This document shows, in pieces, positions 18,901 through 26,740 of a stretch of 64,000 nt of DNA. Within the stretch, counting starts at the first letter, position 1; each line of letters starts with the position of its first letter. The position numbers were made by a program, and so were the translations under genes. This DNA comes from Candidatus Defluviilinea proxima. GTDB taxonomy: Bacteria > Chloroflexota > Anaerolineae > Anaerolineales > Villigracilaceae. The notes under the pieces are model-generated. The model saw only the letters and a list, made by a program, of their open reading frames with translations. It ran no database searches and was not told the origin of the DNA. The stretch is from positions 2,867,501 through 2,931,500 of the forward strand of contig JADKIW010000001.1 in assembly GCA_016721115.1 (NCBI GenBank), in the 5' to 3' direction.

Positions 18901-20307
18901 GCTGACCTCATAACCAATTAGATCGGCCATGGTTTCGAGTAAATTCTGTGCAATGATTTCTGGTTTCAAGCTATAGGTCAGTGACCTTGTAGCCAGATAC
19001 AGCATGGACAATTCCTTGTTACGTTGTTGCTCTGCATTGAACAAACGGAGTCTCTCAAGGGCAGTCCCCAAGGTGCCTGCGACGGTCGTCAAGAATTGTT
19101 CATCGTCGTCATCGAAGGCGTTGAGCTTTCGGCTCTCAACATTAAGCACTCCAATAATACGTTGATCCACGCGGATGGGGATACACAACTCTGAACGGAC
19201 ACCTGGAGCAATTTCAATGAAGGCCGGTTCGTTCGCTGTATTGTCAAGCCGTATTGCTTTTCCAGTAAGTACAGATTTTCCTGTCACGCCTTGGTTGAGC
19301 GGGGTGCCTTTTTCCCAGCTTGAAACATCGGCTCCATAATACGATGGGTGAGGTATTAATACATCCCGTTCATTATTGAGTAGAAGCACACCACACACCT
19401 CGCTGTAGATCAGCGTGACGATCTGCACAAATCTTTCAATGACTCTGTCTTCTGTGGTTTCTTCAGTGCCGGCCAGAGTGACCGCGTTCAAAATGGTCAA
19501 CTCCTCGAGTTGTCTTTGTAGGGCGGCTTCGTTATCCTTATCCTTTGTGATGTCAATTAGGATACCCTGCCAGTAAAGCGGATTTCCACTCTTGTCGCGG
19601 ATAAGATTCGTGTCTTCCTTGATCCAGATTACACGTCCATCGCGGCGAATAAATCGATATTCCTCTTGAAAGCGGTCGCCATGTACATGGGTTCTTTTGT
19701 CATGACTAAGAACCCGATCTTTATCATCAGGATGGATATTCTTTTCCCAAATTTGCGGATCTGCGTGCCATTGTTCTGGGGTATAGCCAGTTAGCTCCTC
19801 AACACGTGGGCTGATATAAATGGTCGATTCCTCGTCATCTATGTTATCCAGGAAAACGACCGCAGGAATTTGCTCAACAAGCGCCTGATATTTGACTTCC
19901 GCTTCAAGTTTTGCGGCTTGCTCACGGGCTAGATTGTTTTGCGCAACTGCGTTTTTGATGACCACGGGCAGGCGATGCAGATAATCACTTTGTTTAACGA
20001 GGTAATCTGCCGCACCGGCTTTCAGCGCCGCAACAGCCACTTGTTCATCGCCCTGTCCGGTGACCAATACGACCGCCGGTGGGTACGGCAGTTCACGGAT
20101 ACTTTTTAAAAGATCCAAGCCGGAACCATCTGGTAGGCGTAGGTCTGTCAGAACAATATCTATATTAGTTTCAGTCTTGAGGAGTTCGAGTGCGCTTTTG
20201 CACGATTCGCAGTTAAGCAGGACAAAACTTTCCTTGAGATTGTTCTCAAGGGTCCGTTGTGCCAGCTCTACATGGGGTACTTCATCTTCAACGTACAAGA
20301 TTTTCAT
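15913..20307 (-). CDS. Response regulator with PAS, six GAF domains and HD-GYP output
   Basis: 1464 residues, cytoplasmic. A receiver domain (1-120, phospho-acceptor in VLTDLRLPDG) is followed by a PAS domain (about 135-260) and six GAF domains to about 1265. Each GAF is recognised by its opening helix, such as LSMLYLATRSLTYSLKPE and LTTLRDIDSAIASSTD. The C-terminus is an HD-GYP c-di-GMP phosphodiesterase: HD in LLHDIGKMGVPD and the HHEHWDGSGYP loop are intact. It would sense small ligands or redox state and lower c-di-GMP. Six GAFs in tandem is exceptional. It appears monocistronic; its C-terminal codons overlap the terminator. Confidence 0.92.
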   Translation of the reverse strand: MKILYVEDEVPHVELAQRTLENNLKESFVLLNCESCKSALELLKTETNIDIVLTDLRLPDGSGLDLLKSIRELPYPPAVVLVTGQGDEQVAVAALKAGAADYLVKQSDYLHRLPVVIKNAVAQNNLAREQAAKLEAEVKYQALVEQIPAVVFLDNIDDEESTIYISPRVEELTGYTPEQWHADPQIWEKNIHPDDKDRVLSHDKRTHVHGDRFQEEYRFIRRDGRVIWIKEDTNLIRDKSGNPLYWQGILIDITKDKDNEAALQRQLEELTILNAVTLAGTEETTEDRVIERFVQIVTLIYSEVCGVLLLNNERDVLIPHPSYYGADVSSWEKGTPLNQGVTGKSVLTGKAIRLDNTANEPAFIEIAPGVRSELCIPIRVDQRIIGVLNVESRKLNAFDDDDEQFLTTVAGTLGTALERLRLFNAEQQRNKELSMLYLATRSLTYSLKPEIIAQNLLETMADLIGYEVSTITLIDDETQNLIPLAVNYKGYTEEAHQAELKRLRNLNIKPDQGLVGWVIQNNLPVCEGDVLTNPLYLSLHEGMRSLLCAPLAIRGGVIGALTLESREINAYNKHDESLLTTLASSAAIALENAHLYETERVRRQDAELLREATASLSIHIEIKSCLEQILNSLMRIVSYDSASIFLEDEYGDMEIVAIRGFPEESNLIGKKLGKTEKWRELTTARKTLIMPDAQQDPRFEKWEGTEQIRGWMGIPMISQDKIVGFINLDSHRINAFTERDATIARTFANSAAVAIKNAQLFASQREQFIREAAILTLMRSAVSSLDLDKVLHIILDQLIKLLGADAGSIQLLQGDQLQIATAVGFDSRLFAVDGFVSLHDYPLNQFAIETQKAVRLDDVKQDDRYIQVRNLSETISFILIPLISKGVSIGLITLDSRKPAYFTERDVEIGVAIANHASIAIENARLYDETQRRLKEMVSINRISLAMRGTQSQSEMCNILLNEALDLLNAEHGSVWTYDASTNMLVQRSARGVAAKVKYPRIKPNEGITGHVISTGNVYITADLKNDPLFFDGNRDAILEGFAGAGIPIYSTDGILGVLMVQIESSRHVEDHVGLLTTLAEIAGNAIHRADLFEQSQDQIRKLTTLRDIDSAIASSTDLRVTLNILMDHTLRHLKVDAVDILLYHPELQSLTYMSSAGFRASSPTRPLMRIGDGLAGQVVMKGRIEQVPDLQALNEAKRDPLLMREGFTSYIGVPLIVKGQIKGVFEIFHRSPLSVNNEWMQFMQTLTGQAAIAIDNSQLFDNLQRSNQEIRQAYDTTLEGWARALELRDRETEGHTRRVTDLTMRLARHMRTSEDELVNIYRGVLLHDIGKMGVPDQILRKTGPLNDGEWVEMRRHPQYAFDLLAPIPYLRPALDIPYCHHEHWDGSGYPRGLKGEQIPLSARIFSVVDIWDALLSDRPYRNAWSREKVKKYLKNISGTVLDPRIVETFLTMIEQEENQNGMA

Positions 20308-20490
20308 ATCGTAGGTCGGTTACCAAAAAATAAATGCAGACGGGGTACCCCCGGTCGATAAATCCAACAGATTCATTATAAAACAAAGTTGTCTGAACGA
20401 AGGTGCGAATCTTATTTTTGTTGTGGATTTTTTACGTTCAATAAAGTAAAGAATATCGTGGGGTTATCTCCTAATGAATGCAAAACAAAA

Positions 20491-20898
20491 GACGCCTTAT
20501 GGCGTCGATCGAAAATCGCAAAGTATCAATCTGAAATTGCAAGAGGCGTCGAGAGGATATGTGCCCATAATGAATACTATCCCACCTGCGGCGAAACACA
20601 TGAATAAAAAGACGCCTTGCGACGTCCATTATGCTAGAGGGCCGAGATGATTTGTAACATCCCTCCTGCGAGGAAACCCATGAATAAAAAAAGACGCCTT
20701 GTGGCGTCCATCAAAACTTGCTAGAGGCGTCGAGGGGATTCGTATCATCCCCCCTGCGGGGAAGCCCATGAATAAAAAAGACGCCTTGCGGCGTCCATTA
20801 AGACTTGCTAGAGGCGTTGAGATGATTCGTGTCATCCCTCCTGTGGGGAAACCCATGAATAAAAAAGACGCCTTGCGGCGTCCATCAAAACTTGCTAG
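20491..20898 (-). repeat. Tandem array of tRNA-Cys 3' end plus terminator units
   Basis: Five copies of the hairpin GACGCC-TTGC-GGCGTC followed (minus strand) by a T run start at 20491, 20611, 20693, 20780 and 20867. Spacings are 120, 82, 87 and 87 bp. Between hairpins, each unit repeats a degenerate copy of the tRNA-Cys 3' end (gaggcgtcgaggggattcg) and a conserved linker. The unit next to the tRNA is the most intact and copies degrade with distance. This looks like repeated duplication of the end of the tRNA operon with its intrinsic terminator. Reading frames through it are not genes. The stretch 20308-20490 shows nothing recognisable. Confidence 0.85.
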
Positions 20899-20970
20899 AG
20901 GCGTCGAGGGGATTCGAACCCCTGAATGAGGGTTTTGCAGACCCTTGCCTTACCACTTGGCCACGACGCC
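20899..20970 (-). tRNA. tRNA-Cys (GCA)
   Basis: 72-nt cloverleaf with acceptor stem GGCGTCG/CGACGCC, D arm GGCCAAGTGGTAAGGC, anticodon loop centred on GCA, and T arm GGGG-TTCGAAT-CCCC. Discriminator U73 is the tRNA-Cys identity base. No CCA is encoded. Third gene of the minus-strand Phe-Gly-Cys operon; its 3' end is duplicated in the array downstream. Confidence 0.95.
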
Positions 20971-20983
20971 ATTTTAAAGAACT

Positions 20984-21058
<75 letters not shown>

Positions 21059-21079
21059 TCGGTCAACTTGCACCGAGAG

Positions 21080-21152
21080 TGCCGAGACACAGAATCGAAC
21101 TGTGGACACCGCGATTTTCAGTCGCGTGCTCTACCAACTGAGCTATCTCGGC
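21080..21152 (-). tRNA. tRNA-Phe (GAA)
   Basis: 73-nt cloverleaf with acceptor GCCGAGA/TCTCGGC, D arm GCTCAGTTGGTAGAGC, anticodon loop CTGAAAA (GAA), T loop TTCGATT and discriminator A. First gene of the tRNA operon, just downstream of its promoter. No CCA is encoded. Confidence 0.95.
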
Positions 21153-21178
21153 AGATATTCTGTTGTTAAGCGTCCGTG

Positions 21179-21207
21179 ATTTTACTGTGGGAGTTGGGGA
21201 TTGTCAA
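21179..21207 (-). promoter_or_regulatory. Promoter of the Phe-Gly-Cys tRNA operon
   Basis: On the minus strand TTGACA (21207-21202) and TAAAAT (21184-21179) are exactly 17 bp apart, a near-consensus sigma-70 promoter about 27 bases before the tRNA-Phe 5' end. Confidence 0.8.
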
Positions 21208-21386
21208 GCAAACATTCTCGAACTTAGGCGTGTTGTATTAACTTTGATGGGACAAATATCTGTTTTGGATACTTACTGACGATGGAAATTTATCAAACTT
21301 ATAAGCATGATACACACCTCACACCCGCCTCATACTTGACCTGAACCTGCTTCGCCACTACAATCTTGTGCCTACACTGATACATC

Positions 21387-21485
21387 GTCATTGCGAGGAG
21401 CCCGTAGGGCGACGAAGCAATCCCCAATATTGTCGGTAACTCGTCCTCATAGGAGATTGCTTCGGGCTAATGCCCTCGCAATGAC
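21387..21485. repeat. Palindromic dispersed repeat (MITE/REP-like)
   Basis: GTCATTGCGAGG at 21387 is mirrored by CCTCGCAATGAC ending at 21485. An inner pair (GAAGCAATC / GATTGCTTC) and further complementary blocks make a roughly 100-bp imperfect hairpin. The GTCATTGCGAGGAGCG-type sequence is a common dispersed intergenic repeat in diverse bacteria. It lies 12 bp before ffh and may affect its leader. Confidence 0.65.
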
Positions 21486-21497
21486 AGAAGATATTTT

Positions 21498-22823
21498 ATG
21501 TTTGAAAATTTAACTAACAGACTCAATCAAGTATTTGACGGACTCCGCAAGCGCGGCAAACTCTCCGAAGCGGATGTGGATGTAGCGATGCGCGAAGTGC
21601 GCCTTGCCCTCCTCGAAGCGGATGTGCACTTCAGCGTTGTAAAAACATTTATCGCGCGTGTACGTGAACGAGCCATCGGGGCCGAAGTCTCAAAAGCGTT
21701 GAACCCGGGTCAGCAAGTCATCAAGATCGTCAATGAAGAATTGATCGCCACACTTGGTGAACCTGCGCCATTAAACCTTCGTGGACCGAAACCGCATGTC
21801 GTTATGATGGTCGGTTTGCAAGGCTCGGGTAAAACGACTGGCGCAGGCAAACTGGCGAAGATGCTCCGCTCGAAAGGGGAGCGCGTGATGCTCGTCGCTG
21901 GTGACCCATATCGCCCCGCGGCTGTGACTCAGCTCCAACAACTCGGCGAGCGGATCGATGTCCCTGTGGAAGCAGATTTGAGCATCAAGCCACCTGAACT
22001 CGTGAAGCGCTCTTTTGAGAAAGCTGAAAAGGGTGGATACAGCATCATGATCGTGGATACAGCCGGTCGGTCGCAGTTGGACGCGCAGTTGATGGACGAG
22101 TTAAAGGCCATCGTGGCGAAAGTCCCGCCTGTGGAAATTTTGCTCGTAGTCGATTCCATGATCGGTCAGGAAGCGTTGAACATCGCGCAGGGGTTCCGTG
22201 ATAATGTGTCGATCACGGGTTTGATGATGACGAAAATGGATGGTGATTCGCGCGGCGGTGCGGCGATCTCGATCCGCTCGGTGACGGGTGTGCCGATCAA
22301 GTTTATCGGTACGGGTGAGAAGCTTGACGCGCTCGAAACGTATGACCCCTCACGCTTGTCATCACGTATTTTGGGCATGGGCGATATGATCGGCTTGATC
22401 GAAAAGGCCGAAGCGGCGTTCGATCAGGAAGTTTCGCAGAAATCTGCTGAACGCATGATGAAGGGACAGTTCACGCTCGAGGACTGGCTCGAGCAAATGA
22501 AGCAGATGAAAAAAATGGGACCGCTTGCGCAGATCATGGACATGTTGCCCGGTCAGTTGGGGCAGGCGGCTCGCCAGGTGGATCCAAAACAAATGGAAGA
22601 TAGCTTCAAACAATCGGAAGCGATCATCTATTCGATGACTTTGAAAGAACGCCGTGATCCCGATATTCTGAATGCCTCACGACGACGACGCATTGCCGCT
22701 GGCTGTGGCATGGAAGTACAAGACGTGAACCGCTTGATCAAGCAGTTTCGTGAAGCACAGAAAATGATGAAGATGTTGCAGAAGACAGGTGGTAAAGGCT
22801 TGGGGAATTTGTTTGGGCGGTAA
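21498..22823 (+). CDS. ffh: Signal recognition particle protein Ffh (SRP54)
   Basis: 441-residue GTPase of the signal recognition particle; it binds signal sequences and 4.5S RNA and targets ribosomes to FtsY at the membrane. The N domain precedes the G domain with GLQGSGKTT (about residue 108), DTAGR, TKMDGDSRGGA and GTGEKLDALE. The methionine-rich M domain follows, with TLEDWLEQMKQMKKMG and the RNA-binding RRRRIAAGCGMEVQDVNRLIKQF. The length is normal. The start is the ATG directly behind the dispersed repeat; no strong ribosome binding site is visible. Confidence 0.96.
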   Translation: MFENLTNRLNQVFDGLRKRGKLSEADVDVAMREVRLALLEADVHFSVVKTFIARVRERAIGAEVSKALNPGQQVIKIVNEELIATLGEPAPLNLRGPKPHVVMMVGLQGSGKTTGAGKLAKMLRSKGERVMLVAGDPYRPAAVTQLQQLGERIDVPVEADLSIKPPELVKRSFEKAEKGGYSIMIVDTAGRSQLDAQLMDELKAIVAKVPPVEILLVVDSMIGQEALNIAQGFRDNVSITGLMMTKMDGDSRGGAAISIRSVTGVPIKFIGTGEKLDALETYDPSRLSSRILGMGDMIGLIEKAEAAFDQEVSQKSAERMMKGQFTLEDWLEQMKQMKKMGPLAQIMDMLPGQLGQAARQVDPKQMEDSFKQSEAIIYSMTLKERRDPDILNASRRRRIAAGCGMEVQDVNRLIKQFREAQKMMKMLQKTGGKGLGNLFGR

Positions 22824-22860
22824 GAAGGCATACAGAAAGATTAAATTTTATCAAAGAATC

Positions 22861-22891
22861 AATAACAGCCACCTTTATGGTGGCTGTTATT
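22861..22891. terminator. Bidirectional terminator after ffh
   Basis: AATAACAGCCACC and GGTGGCTGTTATT form a 13-bp stem with a TTTAT loop, flanked by T-rich sequence. It separates ffh from the convergent gene at 22923. Confidence 0.8.
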
Positions 22892-22922
22892 ATTAGGCTT
22901 GCGATTTGATGGCTTTGATCTG

Positions 22923-23861
22923 TTATTTCTTTATCAACTGATCAAAACTTGTCAGTAATTGATTGATATCCTCTTTTGCAGAAACCTGAAACGGGACATC
23001 AAGAGATGCGGCTTCAGATAGTTGAATGGATAGTGTAAGCAGATCATCATTTTTCGCGCTTATAGAAAGTTTTTTGATCCTGTTGAGTTGAATGTAAGTC
23101 CATGTGCCGCCATAATTACCTTTCCCCATCCGTTCTTTCTCTTCATGAATCATAATGAACTCGTGGTCGGTTAGAGTAACCATGTGAGTTGGGTGGATTG
23201 TTTTATAGTAAGTATTTCCTAAAAACGTAAATATTTTTTCAGTAATTTCGGGTTGGAAGATGAAGTGAATGACCTTTTCTCCTGCCAATATACTGCGCCT
23301 GGCATAGTTCATGAACTTGAAGTTCGTTTTCATCAGGTGATCGAATTTTGCTACTTCTGCATCCCGATCTATGTTGATGTTTGTTCTCGCCAGTCTTATT
23401 TTTTGAAGGAGTGGCTCAAACAGATAGTCTGTCACTGAGTTGAATTTGAGTGTGGTCGAAATATTCACGCCGTCACTGTTCACTCCGTATAGCTTGATTT
23501 GACAATCCAATAAGATGGTACGTATTTCAAAATAACTGATTCGTTCGATGGGGTATCGTTGTGTCTCAAATGTGTCCCCGTGTTTTTCAAGGACGACGAT
23601 GTCATCATCCAGGTCGCAGACAAGTTTTTCGGTGCTCTTAAACATAAACCTATCGAAGGCTGGGGTTTGAACCGTATACGGGAACGTTTTTCCTGATTCT
23701 ATTAGCGGTTTGAAAAAACTGTTGTAGGGGTCTGGTACTGCGTCATATGATCCAATGCGTTTGGCCCATGACCATTTCGTCGGTTCGGTATCAAACTTTG
23801 CTGTCGATTTTTGGGTTATTTCCAAAAGAGTATGCGCGATATTTTGAATTCTGGTCAACAT
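22923..23861 (-). CDS. PH-like domain hypothetical protein
   Basis: 312 residues, soluble, no signal peptide. The pattern of short strands in two halves (EKLVCDLDDDIVVLEKHGDTFETQRYPIERISYFEIR split over about 75-115, and HPTHMVTLTDHEFIMIHEE near 225-245) suggests two bacterial PH-like domains, which often sense stress at membranes. This is inference from strand pattern only. I do not recognise the family. It is monocistronic, divergent from the OmpR-type cluster. Confidence 0.6.
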   Translation of the reverse strand: MLTRIQNIAHTLLEITQKSTAKFDTEPTKWSWAKRIGSYDAVPDPYNSFFKPLIESGKTFPYTVQTPAFDRFMFKSTEKLVCDLDDDIVVLEKHGDTFETQRYPIERISYFEIRTILLDCQIKLYGVNSDGVNISTTLKFNSVTDYLFEPLLQKIRLARTNINIDRDAEVAKFDHLMKTNFKFMNYARRSILAGEKVIHFIFQPEITEKIFTFLGNTYYKTIHPTHMVTLTDHEFIMIHEEKERMGKGNYGGTWTYIQLNRIKKLSISAKNDDLLTLSIQLSEAASLDVPFQVSAKEDINQLLTSFDQLIKK

Positions 23862-23982
23862 ACTTTCTCCTTTGTGACAAAATCGCTCAGATATGACTGA
23901 TATAGGTGAATACTTCTGTTTATTCTACTAAGATTGTACGTCGGCAAATTGAAAAAAACAACAGGTTTTTATCCCTTGTCTC

Positions 23983-24014
23983 TTCACAGTCAATTCACAA
24001 CCTAAATCTATACT
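23983..24014 (+). promoter_or_regulatory. Probable response-regulator direct repeats and -10 box
   Basis: TTCACA occurs at 23983 and again at 23994, an 11-bp step typical of OmpR-family tandem half-sites. A TATACT -10 box follows at 24009-24014 with no good -35, as in activated promoters. The downstream cluster encodes an OmpR-type regulator, so autoregulation is plausible. Confidence 0.4.
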
Positions 24015-24044
24015 CCTGTCATAAGTTCAAACAAAGGAGTAAAA

Positions 24045-24494
24045 ATGAACGATAACAAAATTGGTTTACGTATTTTTGCAGGCTTGGTTTTGGTTGCCGC
24101 GATCGCTGGAATTGCCTTCTTCGCTTTTCAAGCAGGTGTAGTAAACGGATCACGGGTCACCATCCAAGCTCCATCGGGTGATGTGCAAGCAGCTCCCGTA
24201 CCATACCCAATGTACGGTTATGGATATGGTCATGGAATGCCCTTCCATCACTTTGGGTTCGGCTTGGGTTGCTTCGGCATCCTCATCCCGCTCTTCCTCT
24301 TCTTCCTCGCCATGAAAGCATTTCGCATGATGGTCTGGGGTCCGCGCTGGTGGGGTCACATGGGACATCATCATGGTCACGGCCCATGGGGCAGGCATTG
24401 GGAAGGTGGAGTCCCGCCGATGTTCGCAGAGTGGCATAAACGGGCACACAACCCGTCCGAGGAAAGTAAAGAATCCGCCAAAGACAGCGAATAA
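24045..24494 (+). CDS. Histidine/glycine-rich two-TM membrane protein
   Basis: 149 residues. One hydrophobic segment is N-terminal (about 9-29) and another lies at 75-95. Between and after them are tyrosine-, glycine- and histidine-rich stretches (YGYGYGHGMPFHHFGFG and MGHHHGHGPWGRHW). The tail is acidic. The histidine clusters suggest metal binding, but no known family is recognised. It follows AAAGGAG by 5 bases and heads a cluster with a two-component system, whose signal it could share. Confidence 0.65.
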   Translation: MNDNKIGLRIFAGLVLVAAIAGIAFFAFQAGVVNGSRVTIQAPSGDVQAAPVPYPMYGYGYGHGMPFHHFGFGLGCFGILIPLFLFFLAMKAFRMMVWGPRWWGHMGHHHGHGPWGRHWEGGVPPMFAEWHKRAHNPSEESKESAKDSE

Positions 24495-24535
24495 CTCAAG
24501 GTCATATATTAGATGACCCATGAAGAGGTAATGAG

Positions 24536-24760
24536 ATGAACTTTTCAAACAAGACCCTACGAACTATCTTGCGTGCCATTCACCTTATTATAGGGGGCAT
24601 GGTCATCGCACACTTGTACACACCGCTGGGCACTATGGAATGGTTTGGGAGTTTGGTTAAAATTTCACTTCCCATCCTAACGCTCACTGGAGTTTTGATG
24701 TGGCAAATGCCGTTCTTTACAAAAATCATCAAACGCCAACCAGCGTCAACACAAATATAA
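24536..24760 (+). CDS. Small two-TM membrane protein
   Basis: 74 residues, mostly two transmembrane helices (about 12-32 and 38-60) ending in a basic tail (KIIKRQPAS). It follows GAAGAGGTAATGAG, a fair ribosome binding site, 41 bases after the histidine-rich protein. Position between that gene and a two-component system suggests one functional cluster. Function unknown. Confidence 0.6.
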   Translation: MNFSNKTLRTILRAIHLIIGGMVIAHLYTPLGTMEWFGSLVKISLPILTLTGVLMWQMPFFTKIIKRQPASTQI

Positions 24761-24771
24761 ATTTGCATCAA

Positions 24772-24811
24772 ATGAACAGCGGGCAGGTTTGTCCGCTGTT
24801 CATCGTATAAT
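24772..24811 (+). promoter_or_regulatory. Inverted repeat and -10 box before the response regulator
   Basis: ATGAACAGCGG (24772-24782) is mirrored perfectly by CCGCTGTTCAT (24793-24803). A TATAAT box follows at 24806-24811, only 9 bases before the regulator ATG at 24821. The regulator mRNA would start within a few bases of its ATG. The palindrome could terminate the upstream genes or act as an operator; there is no T tract, which favours the second reading. Confidence 0.4.
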
Positions 24812-24820
24812 ATCAGACGA

Positions 24821-25507
24821 ATGAAAACCATCCTTGTTGTAGACGACGAACCTAAGATCACCCAACTCGTGCAGGATTATCTGGAACGCGCGGGATTTTC
24901 CGTTTTGGTAGCACATGATGGGAAGAAAGCCTTGTCCATCGCTAAGACGGAGAAACCAGATGCGGTCATTCTGGACCTCGGCCTGCCTCAGCTCGATGGG
25001 CTGGATTTTACCCGTGAGTTTCGCAAAACCTCCAACGCCCCGATCATTATGCTGACAGCCCGCTCCGAAGAATCGGATAAGCTCATCGGCCTTGAACTCG
25101 GCGCTGACGATTACATGACCAAGCCGTTCAGCCCCAAGGAATTGGTGGCGCGAGTCCGTGTGGTGTTTCGGCGTATCGAAAACGCAACGAGCGCTGGCTC
25201 CGAGATGATCCGCATTGCGGATCTGACTCTCGATGTACCGCGTATGCGTGTCACAGCCGAAGACCGTGAGATCGAAGAACTGACTCCCACCGAGTTTGAA
25301 TTGCTCGCAACGCTGGCCCGTCAACCTGGCCGTGTTTTCACTCGTGCACAATTGCTTGATGCTATTCATGGCGTGGCGTTCGAATCCTATGAACGTGCAA
25401 TCGATGCACATATCAAGAACATCCGCCGCAAGATTGAAGCTAAGGCGAGCGACCCGCAATATATTCTGACTGTCTATGGTGTAGGGTACAAATTTGTGGA
25501 TAAATAA
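24821..25507 (+). CDS. OmpR-family response regulator
   Basis: 228 residues. A receiver domain (1-115) has the acidic pair in VDDEPK, phospho-acceptor Asp52 in VILDLGLPQ, and the conserved Lys in TKPFSPKEL. A winged-helix DNA-binding domain follows (about 130-228) with LTPTEFELLATLARQPGRVFTR and DAHIKNIRRKIE. It pairs with the histidine kinase 48 bases downstream. Likely transcribed from the TATAAT box just before its start codon. Confidence 0.93.
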   Translation: MKTILVVDDEPKITQLVQDYLERAGFSVLVAHDGKKALSIAKTEKPDAVILDLGLPQLDGLDFTREFRKTSNAPIIMLTARSEESDKLIGLELGADDYMTKPFSPKELVARVRVVFRRIENATSAGSEMIRIADLTLDVPRMRVTAEDREIEELTPTEFELLATLARQPGRVFTRAQLLDAIHGVAFESYERAIDAHIKNIRRKIEAKASDPQYILTVYGVGYKFVDK

Positions 25508-25510
25508 TCA

Positions 25511-25539
25511 GTAGGGGCAGGTCTAAGACCTGCCCCTAC
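25511..25539. repeat. Perfect palindrome between regulator and kinase genes
   Basis: GTAGGGGCAGGTCT and AGACCTGCCCCTAC form a 14-bp stem with a one-base centre. It lies in the 48-bp gap inside a two-component operon. It has no T tract, so it is more likely a dispersed palindrome or mRNA-stabilising hairpin than a terminator. Confidence 0.7.
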
Positions 25540-25555
25540 ACACCGATATGACTTT

Positions 25556-26725
25556 ATGAGACAACCTCCTGTTTTTTCCAGTAATCGCACACGCGAACAC
25601 ATGCAACATCATCGCCCGCCTTGGTGGCCTGAGAACGAAGAGTGGCCTCCGCGCGAGCCGCATCGATGGCGCCGTATGGGCAGGCATAATCCATTCTTTC
25701 GCAGGTTGGGTTGTCTCTTTGTCGTCTTTAACTTTTTTGGTTTTGTATTATTTGCTACGATCCTTGGCTTGGTTTTGAATGCGTTAGGTGTCATTCAAAT
25801 TTCTGTGCCGCAACTGCAGTGGGTTTTACCAATTGGAGTTTTGTTCATAATTTTTGTTGTGGCTGTTGGAGCATTCGCCACACGGAACTTACGCAGAGTC
25901 TCCAAACCGTTGGATGAATTAGTGGAAGCTTCGAATAAAGTCGCTGAGGGTGATTTCTCTGTCCGTGTGGATGAACGAGGGCCGACTGAGGTCCGTTCGT
26001 TGTTGCGTGGATTCAATTCGATGGCGGAACGCTTACAGGAGAATGACAAGCAACGCCGTAACATGCTTGCAGATGTGTCTCACGAACTGCGCACACCATT
26101 GACTGTTATTCAGGGCAACGTGGAAGGTATCTTGGATGGGATGTATCCCGCCGACGAAGCTCGCTTACGTTCTGTCCTTGAAGAGACCCAAGTCCTTTCG
26201 CGACTGGTCGAAGATTTGCGGACGCTGGCATTGGCAGAAAGCGGCGGCTTGCAGTTGAAGCGAGAACCCACAAACCTGGATGAGTTGGTCCGCGATACGG
26301 TTGCAGGTTTTGAAGCGCAGGCGAAAGAGAAAGAGATAACTCTTGAATTATCTTTGACACAAGTTGCAGAAGCGAATATCGATCCACAGCGAATCCGCGA
26401 GGTGTTATCAAACTTGATCGGGAATGCGTTGCGCTATACACCAAGTCAGGGCGTGGTAAAGGTTGGTTTGGTTGAATCAGGCTCGGGCGTGGAAAGAGGC
26501 GCGCTACTTTTTGTCGAGGATAACGGTCCGGGGATTGAATCCGCTGATCTGCCGCATGTCTTTGAGCGTTTTTATAAATCTAGTGATTCTGGTGGAATGG
26601 GTTTGGGGCTTTCGATCGCAAAGTATATAGTTGAGGCGCATGGCGGGAAAATCTGGGCGGAGAGTGTCGTGGGGCAAGGTACGAGGATTTCATTCATCAT
26701 TCCGCAGACTTCCGAAGTCCTATAG
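25556..26725 (+). CDS. Sensor histidine kinase (HAMP, HisKA, HATPase)
   Basis: 389 residues. A proline/arginine-rich cytoplasmic N-terminus leads to two transmembrane helices (about 56-80 and 84-105) with almost no loop between them, so no external sensor domain. Then come a HAMP segment (SKPLDELVEASNKVAEGDF), the H-box ADVSHELRTPLTVIQGN with phosphorylated His near 178, and an ATPase domain with N-box NLIGNALRYT, FVEDNGPGI and GMGLGLSIAKYIV. It phosphorylates the regulator encoded just upstream. Its last codons overlap the terminator. Confidence 0.93.
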   Translation: MRQPPVFSSNRTREHMQHHRPPWWPENEEWPPREPHRWRRMGRHNPFFRRLGCLFVVFNFFGFVLFATILGLVLNALGVIQISVPQLQWVLPIGVLFIIFVVAVGAFATRNLRRVSKPLDELVEASNKVAEGDFSVRVDERGPTEVRSLLRGFNSMAERLQENDKQRRNMLADVSHELRTPLTVIQGNVEGILDGMYPADEARLRSVLEETQVLSRLVEDLRTLALAESGGLQLKREPTNLDELVRDTVAGFEAQAKEKEITLELSLTQVAEANIDPQRIREVLSNLIGNALRYTPSQGVVKVGLVESGSGVERGALLFVEDNGPGIESADLPHVFERFYKSSDSGGMGLGLSIAKYIVEAHGGKIWAESVVGQGTRISFIIPQTSEVL

Positions 26726-26740
26726 ACTTCGGAAGTCTTT
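26706..26740. terminator. Terminator overlapping the kinase 3' end
   Basis: AGACTTCCGAAGTC (26706) and GACTTCGGAAGTCT (to 26738) form a 14-bp stem, followed by TT. The kinase stop codon at 26723-26725 lies in the loop. Each arm is itself nearly palindromic, as in dispersed repeats. Confidence 0.65.

Noticed and set aside
20491..20900. CRISPR array
   Set aside because: Repeats are about 87 bp, contain a terminator hairpin and tRNA-derived sequence, and have no variable spacers of constant length. No cas genes are present.
20629..20929. Open frames of 75-76 codons within the tandem repeats on both strands
   Set aside because: They only reflect the repeat periodicity (87 bp is divisible by 3) and show repeated peptides without coding features.
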